DNA from: Nonomuraea sp. NBC_00507
GTDB lineage: Bacteria > Actinomycetota > Actinomycetes > Streptosporangiales > Streptosporangiaceae
Assembly (NCBI RefSeq): GCF_036013525.1
Contig: NZ_CP107853.1
Location: 10,850,001 to 10,914,000 of the forward strand
Length of the DNA: 64,000 bases
Direction: 5' to 3'
Of the stretch, positions 57,670 through 64,000 are shown in pieces. The notes beneath the pieces were generated by a model that saw only the letters and a list, made by a program, of their open reading frames with translations, was not told the origin of the DNA and did no database searches. The translations under genes were made by a program, and so were the position numbers. The first letter of the stretch is position 1; each line of letters begins with the position of its first letter.

Positions 57670-58845
57670 ATGCGGTACCGCCTTGTGGTGAAGGCGCTGG
57701 TCGCTGTGTTGATCGTGCTGTCGGCCCCGGCGACGCCGACCGGAGCGACGGCGGCCCCTGCGACTGCTGACCCGTGTTGCGAACCGACCACACAAGAAAC
57801 GCCGGACGTGCAGGAAACGCCGGGGCCGCGGCAGACCTGTCCGGCGCTGGGCGGCCGGGGCTTCTCGGTCGATACGGGACCTGTGCCCGACGTCACGGGG
57901 CAGACCTTGTAAGCCGCCACCGCCTCACTGGCTCGGAGTGGCTTCGCGACGGAGTTCCTGCCCTCCGACGCGGCGGCCCATTGGACGGTGATCGACCAGT
58001 CGCCGCCCGGCGGGACGAGCGAAATCTGCGGCTCCCGTGTGACCGTCACCCTCCAAGCGCCGCAGGTGCGGGTCCCGGACGTCGTCGGTGAGCCGGCGGA
58101 CCTGGCGAAGGACCGGATACGGGAGGTGGGGCTCGAACCGGTGGTCGCCGAAGGCGCCTTCGCCGAGCCGGCCGTGGTGGCCTCGCAGGACCCCGCCGCG
58201 GGCACCCCGGTGGCGCCTGACACCGCCGTCACCCTGCGCCTGCGCGCGCCGCCGACGTCGCCACCCGACGAGCGCATCAAAGTCCCCGACCTGAGCGGGC
58301 TCAGCGCGGACGCGGCACGGCGGCGGCTGGATGACCGGGGGCTCACGCTCGTCGTCGGCAACGGGGATTCGGGCAGGGTGAGCGCCCAGGACCCTGCTGC
58401 AGGGAGCCTCGTCGAACGAGGCGGCTCTGTCACCGTCACGCTGACCCCGGGTACCAGGCCGGTCGGCACCGGCGGCCCTGAGGCCTCTCCGGCCGAGTCT
58501 GGCGAGTCCGGCGAGGGTGAGGAGTCACCGGGGATCGACACCGAGGACAGCGTCGAGACGGGGGCGTCGAGCGGGCCGTCGTCCCTCGTGCTGCTGATCG
58601 TGATCGCGGTACTGGCCGTGCTCGGCTGGTTGCTGCGGCGCGCTCGCCGTGGCGCGGGCGGAGCCGGTGACAGCCCAGGCGGCTCCGGTGACGAGCCACA
58701 GCCGTCGCCGCCTTCCGTCGTCTGTGTGCCGTACGCGGACCCCTCGCCGCAGGTGGAGTTCCGTGACGTCGCGCCCTCGTTCAGGCTCGACCTCGTCTGC
58801 CATCACGACCAGGGCCGCCAAGAGATCAGGGAGATCGTACGGTGA
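57670..58845 (+). pseudogene. Secreted/membrane PASTA-domain protein gene with in-frame TAA
   Basis: GGAGG lies 7 nt before ATG 57670, which opens a signal peptide (VVKALVAVLIVLSAPATPTG). A first PASTA repeat starts at VPDVTGQTL and is cut by TAA at 57910-57912; the same frame then continues for 311 codons: the rest of PASTA 1 (AATASLARSGFATEFLPSDA), PASTA 2 (VPDVVGEPADLAKDRI), PASTA 3 (VPDLSGLSADAARRRL), an acidic linker, one membrane helix (SSLVLLIVIAVLAVLGWLLR) and a cytoplasmic tail. A Glu codon (GAA) at the TAA position would restore the gene. Without change only an 80-residue secreted fragment is made. PASTA domains bind peptidoglycan. Sequencing error is possible. Confidence 0.8.
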
Positions 58846-59465
58846 CCGTCAGCTTCAGCACCGACCCGAGCACCGCCGACCTGCTGCTCTACGCCAACCC
58901 GCAGAAAGCGGGCGAGGAGCTGACGCGGCGCATGGACGGGGCGCTCGACGAGATCAGGCAGCAGGTCCGGACCCCGCCCGGCGAGCTGGCGGACAAGGCG
59001 GCCACGGCGGGCGTCGAGCTGCTGCGCGGGATCAACGTGGGCTCGGTCCTGCTGAGCGGCTGGGCGACGTACCGCAACCTGCGTGCCGCCGCCCGCCGTA
59101 CCCTGGACAACCCGGGCACCGGCCAGATGGTGCCGCTGGTCGACCACGAGGTCGTCTCCCGCCACGAGCCCTCCGTCGAGGTCCAGGTCAACGGGCAGCC
59201 GGTGGGCCGGCTGCGCTTCGGCATCGAGCTGGTCCTGCACGTCACGGGGTTGCAGGCGAGCGTGCGCAACGGCCGGCTGATACGCCTGACGGGCGGCGAC
59301 TGCGTGGCCTCCGCCGTGTGCAAGGTCCAGGGCGTCGAGGTGGCTCGGCAGGACTATGTGCTGGTCACGCTGCCGATCAACCGGGACCTCGGCGAGGGTT
59401 ACCCGATCTTGCGCGAGGCGCGGGCGGCAGCGGGGACAGGAAACGACGAAAACGACTCGCCATAG
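58842..59465 (+). CDS. Hypothetical protein coupled to the PASTA gene (207 aa)
   Basis: GTG 58842 overlaps the PASTA stop (GTGA). The sequence has a helical lead (LLLYANPQKAGEELTRRMDG), a short hydrophobic stretch (VELLRGINVGSVLLSGWATY) and a beta-rich C-terminal half (VEVQVNGQPVGRLRFGIELV, LHVTGLQASVRNGRLIRLTG, SAVCKVQGVEVARQDYVLVT) with two Cys in the later part. No family is recognised. Linked translation suggests it works with the PASTA membrane protein, whose loss would leave it without its coupling gene. Confidence 0.7.
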   Translation: MTVSFSTDPSTADLLLYANPQKAGEELTRRMDGALDEIRQQVRTPPGELADKAATAGVELLRGINVGSVLLSGWATYRNLRAAARRTLDNPGTGQMVPLVDHEVVSRHEPSVEVQVNGQPVGRLRFGIELVLHVTGLQASVRNGRLIRLTGGDCVASAVCKVQGVEVARQDYVLVTLPINRDLGEGYPILREARAAAGTGNDENDSP

Positions 59466-59498
59466 CTGGACGCGCCGCCGAGGGCGATCGCGAACCCC

Positions 59499-61343
59499 TC
59501 ACGGGCTGCCTGCGGCGCGATCGCGCAGGACCCGGCGTTGCTGCTCCAGCGCCACCAGCTCACCGAACAACTTGTTGTACTCCTGCTGCTCCTCCACCGG
59601 ATTGAGCCGCTGGATCCGCGACTTCACCTGGGCAATGGCCCGATCGACCGCGATGGCCTCGATGGCGGCCAGCATCGCACCCGCATAGCGCTCCTCCGCG
59701 TGCGCGTCCGCCTGGATCGGCTCCACCGCGAACCGGGTCACCAACGCCCGAGCCCCCTCCTCATGGGCGTGCTCCAGCAACAGATCCACCCACTCCCGGC
59801 CACCGTATCCGGCCGCGACAACACCACCGGCGGCCGCGATGACCTTGTGCAGGGCGACATGGTCGGGCGCCGTGAACGCCTGCGGGTCCAGGGCGTCGAA
59901 CCGCGGCCCGAGCAGCGCGGGCCGCTGCACGGCCAGCCTGAGCAGCTCGCCCTCCACCCGGATGCTCGGATCGACGGGCGCCGCCCTTTGCGCGCGTTGC
60001 GGGCGGCCCTGCAGCGCCCCGGCGACCGCGGCGATGCGCTGCATGACGAACCGCTCGTCCATGAAGCCGAGCCACCGGTCCAGGTCGATGGCGTAGCGCT
60101 TGCGCAGCCCGACGTCCTTGATCCCGGCCACGATCGGCGCGGCCGCGTCCAGCGCGGCGATCTTGCCTTCGTTGCTGCGCAGGTCGTAGCGGGAGATCGT
60201 GCTCCTGATCGCGAACTGGAACAGCGGCTCCCGGCTGGCGACCAGATCCCGCACGGCCGCGTCCCCCTGCTTGACCCGCAGGTCGCACGGGTCGAGCCCG
60301 TCGGGCTGCACCGCGACGTAGGTCTGTGTGACGAACTTCTGCTCGTCGGCGAACGCCCGCAGCGCCGCCTTCTGCCCCGCCTCGTCACCGTCGAACGTGA
60401 AGATCACTTCGCCGCGGAACTCGGCCTGGTCCAGCAGGAACCGGCGCAGGATCTTGATGTGCTCCGCGCCGAACGACGTGCCGCACGTGGCCACCGCCGT
60501 CGGCACCCCGGCGAGATGACAGGCCATCACGTCGGTGTAGCCCTCGACGATCACCGCCTGGGACCGCTTGGAGATCTCCCGTTTCGCCAGGTCAATCCCA
60601 TAAAGCACCTGGCTCTTCTTGTAAAGCGGCGAGTCAGGCGTATTCAGATATTTCGGCCCTTCATCGGAATCAAGCAACTTGCGCGCGCCGAAACCGATCA
60701 CATCGCCCGTGGCGTCCCTGATCGGCCAGATCAGCCGCCCGCGGAACCGGTCGATCGGCCCCCGCCGCCCCTCCTTGGCCAGCCCGCCCTTGACGAGCTC
60801 CTCGGTGGTGAATCCGCGCGCCAGCAGGTGCCGCGTCAGCGCCTCCCACTCGTTGGGCGCATATCCGACCCCGAACGTCTCCGCGTCCGCCCGCTCGAAC
60901 CCCCGCTCCGACAGGAACCGCCGCCCGGGCGCCGCGTCGGGCCCGAACAACTTGCCGGAGTAGAACTCGGCCGCCGCCTTGTGCGCCTCGATCAGCCTGG
61001 CCCGCTCGCCGTGATCCCGCCGGGGAACGTAGCCGCCCTGCTCGTATTGCAGCTGGATCCCGGCCCGCTGCGCCAGCCGCTCGACCGCCTCGCCAAAGGT
61101 CAGATGCTCGATCTTCTCGACGAAGGTGATCACATCACCACCTTCGGAGCAACCGAAGCAAAAGTACATTCCGCGCTCGGGGGTGACGTTGAAGGACGGG
61201 GACTTCTCGTCGTGGAAGGGGCACAGGCCCTTGAGGTTGCCGCCTCCGGCGTTGCGCAACTGGATGTGCTCGCCGATCACGTCGGCGATGGGTGAACGCT
61301 CGCGTACGAGCGCGATGTCGACATCACGGATCCGGCCAGCCAC
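59499..61343 (-). CDS. dnaG: DNA primase
   Basis: 614 residues. The N-terminal zinc-binding domain is complete ([13 protein letters not shown] then [12 protein letters not shown]), followed by the catalytic core with Toprim motifs [16 protein letters not shown] and [16 protein letters not shown] and a C-terminal helicase-binding domain. It lays RNA primers in replication. The open frame extends 136 codons upstream, but GTG 61341-61343 ([17 protein letters not shown]) is the family start, and TAGACT ends 7 nt before it, fitting a leaderless transcript. The dgt gene lies further upstream in the same direction, a usual actinobacterial neighbourhood. Confidence 0.95.
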   Translation of the reverse strand: MAGRIRDVDIALVRERSPIADVIGEHIQLRNAGGGNLKGLCPFHDEKSPSFNVTPERGMYFCFGCSEGGDVITFVEKIEHLTFGEAVERLAQRAGIQLQYEQGGYVPRRDHGERARLIEAHKAAAEFYSGKLFGPDAAPGRRFLSERGFERADAETFGVGYAPNEWEALTRHLLARGFTTEELVKGGLAKEGRRGPIDRFRGRLIWPIRDATGDVIGFGARKLLDSDEGPKYLNTPDSPLYKKSQVLYGIDLAKREISKRSQAVIVEGYTDVMACHLAGVPTAVATCGTSFGAEHIKILRRFLLDQAEFRGEVIFTFDGDEAGQKAALRAFADEQKFVTQTYVAVQPDGLDPCDLRVKQGDAAVRDLVASREPLFQFAIRSTISRYDLRSNEGKIAALDAAAPIVAGIKDVGLRKRYAIDLDRWLGFMDERFVMQRIAAVAGALQGRPQRAQRAAPVDPSIRVEGELLRLAVQRPALLGPRFDALDPQAFTAPDHVALHKVIAAAGGVVAAGYGGREWVDLLLEHAHEEGARALVTRFAVEPIQADAHAEERYAGAMLAAIEAIAVDRAIAQVKSRIQRLNPVEEQQEYNKLFGELVALEQQRRVLRDRAAGSP

Positions 61344-61350
61344 GCCGGTG

Positions 61351-61356
61351 AGTCTA
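61351..61356 (-). promoter_or_regulatory. dnaG -10-like element (leaderless)
   Basis: TAGACT on the minus strand ends 7 nt before the dnaG GTG. The same hexamer is found 6 nt before the PLP-enzyme start (38754-38759) and CAGACT 7 nt before the sigma factor start. Confidence 0.55.
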
Positions 61357-61500
61357 TTCGGACCCACCGACGTTCCCGGCACCTGCCGCCAGAATGGCCT
61401 CACCCCAGGGTTGCTATAGAGGGAAACCGGCTCTGCGCGGGTCCCCGGTCGGCTACAAAGGTAAAGGTTGTCGGTGGAAACGGTGACGCGGGTGGAGATC

Positions 61501-62370
61501 ATGCGATCGGGGCATCTCGGACGATGGGCGGCCATGGCAGGCGCGCTGCTGCTGACCGGCGCCTGCACCCAGGCCACCGGCCTGGCGGGCGTGAGCGCCC
61601 AGTCGCCCTCCACCGCCCCGGCGACGGGCACTCCTGCGGTCACGGCCACGATCCCGACGCCCAGCCCGTCGGCCGAGCACCAGGCCGCCGAACAGCCGCC
61701 GGAGGGCGAGGACCCGGTCAAGGTGCCGCCGCCGAAGTTGTCGAAATACACCTACACGTTCCCGGTCAAGGGCTGCAAGACGACCTACCAGCGCAAGCTG
61801 CTCGTGCTGCCCAAGACGACCATCTGGGCCGGCGAGGGATGCGCGTTCGTGGCGCCGATCGGCGGCGTGGTGGACGAGGTGAACACGCAGAACAAGTGGC
61901 GGCCGTCCACGGACGTGGGCGCCGACCGCGAGGGCAGGTTCGTCACGATCATCGGTGACGACGGCGTCCGCTACCTGGGCGGCCACCTGGACACGGTGGC
62001 CGACGGCGTCAAGCCGGGCGTGCGGGTGAAGGCCGGACAGCTGCTCGGGCGGGTGGGCCGGTCGGGCAACGCCCGTGACACCGGCCCCAACCTCTATTTC
62101 GCGATCTCGTGGAAGACCGGTCCGTCCTTGTGGTGGGTACGCAGGGGCATGGTCGAGCCGTGGGACTATCTGGACGCCTGGCAGTCGGGCAACCGCACGC
62201 TCTCGCCCCGCGAGGAGACGCTGGCGCTGCGCGGCAGGCTGGGGGAGACCCCGCGCTGCACCGTGCAGTGCTCATCGAAGAAGGTCGCGAACGACGGCCG
62301 GCCGGAGCCGCAGACCGGCGACGAAGAAGGCCCGGCCGCGGTCACGATTGCCCCGTCGCCAACTCCTTAG
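61501..62370 (+). CDS. M23-like (LytM) lipoprotein lacking catalytic histidines
   Basis: 289 residues from ATG 61501 (GGAG 4 nt upstream; a TTG 33 bases earlier is in frame). Signal with lipobox LTGAC, then a Ser/Thr/Pro-rich wall-spanning stretch (about 25-85), then an M23 beta-domain: CAFVAPIGGVVDEVN, GRFVTIIGDDGVRYLGGHLD, VKAGQLLGRVGRSGNA and GPNLYFAISW. Active M23 enzymes have H-x-x-x-D and G-x-H-x-H-F; here the last motif is GPNLYF and the first lacks its His, so zinc binding is lost. It probably binds peptidoglycan or activates a partner hydrolase, as EnvC/NlpD-type degenerate members do. Its 3' end overlaps the converging reductase gene by 29 bp. Confidence 0.83.
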   Translation: MRSGHLGRWAAMAGALLLTGACTQATGLAGVSAQSPSTAPATGTPAVTATIPTPSPSAEHQAAEQPPEGEDPVKVPPPKLSKYTYTFPVKGCKTTYQRKLLVLPKTTIWAGEGCAFVAPIGGVVDEVNTQNKWRPSTDVGADREGRFVTIIGDDGVRYLGGHLDTVADGVKPGVRVKAGQLLGRVGRSGNARDTGPNLYFAISWKTGPSLWWVRRGMVEPWDYLDAWQSGNRTLSPREETLALRGRLGETPRCTVQCSSKKVANDGRPEPQTGDEEGPAAVTIAPSPTP

Positions 62371-63505
62371 GGTTGACGATGGCGCGTGATCTGATCAGCT
62401 CCTGGATCTCTTCGACGACGTCCCAGACGTTGACGTTCATTCCGGCGATCACCCGGCTGTCGCGCAGCCAGTAGGCGACGAACTCCAGGCTCTCGACGTC
62501 CCCGCGGTAGACGATCTCGTCGTAGCCCTCGATGTCGCCGGAGAACTCCATGCCGAGCTCGTACTGGTCGGTGTAGAAGTACGGGATCGCGTCGTAGGCG
62601 ACCTCTTGGCCGAGCATGGAGCGGGCGGCCGCGGGGCCGCCGTGCAGGGCGTTGGCCCAGTGCTCGACGCGCAGGCGGCGGCCGTACAGGGGGTGGAAGG
62701 GCTCGGCCACGTCGCCGGCCGCGAACACGTCCGGGTGCGAGGTCCGCAGGGCCGCGTCGGTGAGGACGCCCTGTTCGACCTCGAGCCCGGCGTCGCGGGC
62801 GAGCCCGACCTCGGGCACGGCGCCGATGCCGACCACGACGAGGTCGGCGGTGAGCCGCTCGCCGGAGCTGAGCCGCACGCCGGTGTCGGTGATCTCCGCG
62901 GCGGCGGTGCCGAAGCGCAGGTCGACGCCTTTACGCGCGTGCATGCGGGCGAACACGTCGCCCAGTTCGGGGCCGAGTGCCCGGTTCAGCGCGGTGGGCT
63001 CGGGCTCGACGACGGTGACGGCACGGCCGGCGGCACGGGCGGCCGCCGCGGTCTCCAGGCCGATCCAGGAGGCGCCGACGATGAGCACGCTCTCGGCCTG
63101 CTCGAAGCGTTCTTTCAGCGTCTCGCTGTCGTCGACCGTGCGCAGGTAGTGGCCGGGCCCCGGCAGGCGCCTGGGCGTGGCGCCGGTGGCGATGAGCAGC
63201 TTGTCGTACGGCTGGCGCGACCCATTGCCGAGCCTGACCACATGGTGATCGAGCTCGATGCGGGTGACCGGAATGCCGAGCCGCAGGTCCACGCCGTTGT
63301 CCGGGTACCACTCGGGGGCGTGCACGAAGATCTTCTCTCGTTCGCTCTTGCCCTGGAGGTAGTCCTTGGACAGGGGCGGTCTCTCATAGGGCCGTTCGGT
63401 TTCCGCACCGATCAGCACGATCTCGCCGTCGAAGCCCTCCTCGCGCAGTGTCTGCGCGGCTTTGGCCCCGGCCAGCCCGGCTCCGACGATCACATATGTG
63501 GCCAT
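62342..63505 (-). CDS. FAD-dependent ferredoxin/NAD(P) reductase-like oxidoreductase
   Basis: 387 residues. The FAD Rossmann motif VIVGAGLAGAKAAQTLREEG opens the protein, followed by ERPPLSKDYLQG, the NAD-binding VLIVGASWIGLETAAAARAA and the second FAD motif VFAAGDVAEPFHP. The C-terminal domain (FYTDQYELGMEFSGDIEGYD) is that of the BphA4/putidaredoxin-reductase type. It should pass electrons from NAD(P)H to a ferredoxin for a P450 or Rieske oxygenase, none of which is adjacent. ATG 63503-63505; nothing resembling a strong Shine-Dalgarno is visible. Confidence 0.9.
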   Translation of the reverse strand: MATYVIVGAGLAGAKAAQTLREEGFDGEIVLIGAETERPYERPPLSKDYLQGKSEREKIFVHAPEWYPDNGVDLRLGIPVTRIELDHHVVRLGNGSRQPYDKLLIATGATPRRLPGPGHYLRTVDDSETLKERFEQAESVLIVGASWIGLETAAAARAAGRAVTVVEPEPTALNRALGPELGDVFARMHARKGVDLRFGTAAAEITDTGVRLSSGERLTADLVVVGIGAVPEVGLARDAGLEVEQGVLTDAALRTSHPDVFAAGDVAEPFHPLYGRRLRVEHWANALHGGPAAARSMLGQEVAYDAIPYFYTDQYELGMEFSGDIEGYDEIVYRGDVESLEFVAYWLRDSRVIAGMNVNVWDVVEEIQELIRSRAIVNPKELATGQS

Positions 63506-63595
63506 GGGCGCAGTATCCGCCCGCCGCGCAGATCCGGAAAGCGGGTTCTGTCAGGTGACCAGCCTCATTGGCAAACCTTGGTCAGCACGAGGGGG

Positions 63596-64000
63596 TCAGC
63601 GCGAGAGCCGGCGGTGCCAGGCGACGGCCGAGGTGTCGGTCAGTGAGGCGATCTGGTCGATGACCACGCGGACGCGGGCAGCGTCGTCGCGAGCCTCGGC
63701 GTACGCGGGGCGGAAGGCGGGCTCCAGCGTGCCCGGCGCGCCGAGGGTGATCAGGGACGCCAGCTCGGTGATGAGCTCGCGCTGCCTGGCCTGGTTGGCG
63801 TGGTGGTCCTCGGTGGTCATCACGTAGTGGGCGGTGACGCCTTTGAGCAGCGCGCACTCCAGCCGGGTGGCGTGCGGGACGACGAGGTCGGCGCGGTGGC
63901 GGGAGCCGTACACCCCTCTGGTGGCGGCCTGGGCGGAGCGGCAGAAGCGGCCGATGAGGCCACTGGTGAGGGCCTTGAGCCCGGCCAGGTCGGCGAGGGT
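63596..64000 (-). CDS. dgt: dGTP triphosphohydrolase, C-terminal part (cut by window edge)
   Basis: The frame is open to the right edge, so only the last 134 codons are seen. Reading starts at LADLAGLKALTSGLIGRFCR and includes RADLVVPHATRLECALLKGV, TAHYVMTTEDHHANQARQRE and the C-terminal VVIDQIASLTDTSAVAWHRR, the end of the actinobacterial Dgt family. The HD catalytic motifs lie outside. The enzyme cleaves dNTPs, mostly dGTP, to nucleoside and tripolyphosphate. It lies upstream of dnaG in the same direction, with a reductase gene and a converging M23-like gene between. Confidence 0.88.
   Translation of the reverse strand, partial: TLADLAGLKALTSGLIGRFCRSAQAATRGVYGSRHRADLVVPHATRLECALLKGVTAHYVMTTEDHHANQARQRELITELASLITLGAPGTLEPAFRPAYAEARDDAARVRVVIDQIASLTDTSAVAWHRRLSR

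Noticed and set aside
1..64000. CRISPR arrays, rRNA genes, prophage structural genes
   Set aside because: No regularly spaced repeats, no rRNA-like sequence and no phage capsid, tail or integrase genes were found.

Overview
The window is very GC-rich, with ATG/GTG/TTG starts, many GTGA/ATGA stop-start overlaps and several start codons that sit 6-7 nt behind a -10-like hexamer (leaderless style). Together with a PknG-GlnX-GlnH set, a bacterial nitric oxide synthase, DUF6766, a dnaG-sigma70-dgt neighbourhood and Tat/lipoprotein exports, this points to a filamentous actinomycete, probably Streptosporangiaceae (Nonomuraea-like). The genus is inference.

Left edge (3-4271): the 3' part of a caspase-like / nSTAND NTPase / transmembrane / WD40 protein. 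4272-20700 is a plant cell-wall degradation region: an intracellular GH43 beta-xylosidase with a LacI regulator, a secreted GH10 xylanase with four binding modules, a secreted pectin-esterase/pectate-lyase fusion, a large secreted (alpha/alpha)6-type hydrolase and a secreted GH43, the last two carrying related discoidin modules. LacI-, XlnR-like and other palindromes mark the promoters. Inside the region sit a toxin-antitoxin pair, a TetR/alcohol-dehydrogenase unit with a truncated SnoaL-like gene, and a RidA gene.

20991-31042: a Tat-lipoprotein intradiol dioxygenase, a tetracycline-type ribosomal protection GTPase, an APC permease, a TetR-FAD monooxygenase operon, and a TnpB-only mobile element (about 28296-30733) that splits an SRPBCC gene. 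31120-47449: a 1671-residue TPR protein, small membrane and lipoprotein genes including a 27-codon gene, a PLP enzyme, galK, an enoyl-CoA hydratase, a DRTG-type phosphatase, nos, a lower-GC patch ending at tRNA-Asn(GTT), and a GH63/MGH-like hydrolase.

47610-55936 is the most interesting block: seven tightly overlapping genes encoding a coiled-coil protein, a PknG-type kinase, a PP2C phosphatase, a vWA protein, an FHA protein, a GlnX-like membrane protein and a GlnH-like binding lipoprotein. Kinase, phosphatase and FHA protein all carry N-terminal zinc ribbons ending in YC-x-x-CG. It looks like a periplasmic ligand sensor wired to a complete phosphorylation module, combining the mycobacterial GlnH-GlnX-PknG pathway with a TerY-P-like (vWA/PP2C/kinase) triad.

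55986-64000: a group 1/2 sigma-70 factor, a PASTA membrane protein gene broken by one in-frame TAA, an unknown partner gene, dnaG, an M23-like lipoprotein lacking the catalytic histidines, an FAD-dependent reductase and the 3' end of dgt at the right edge.
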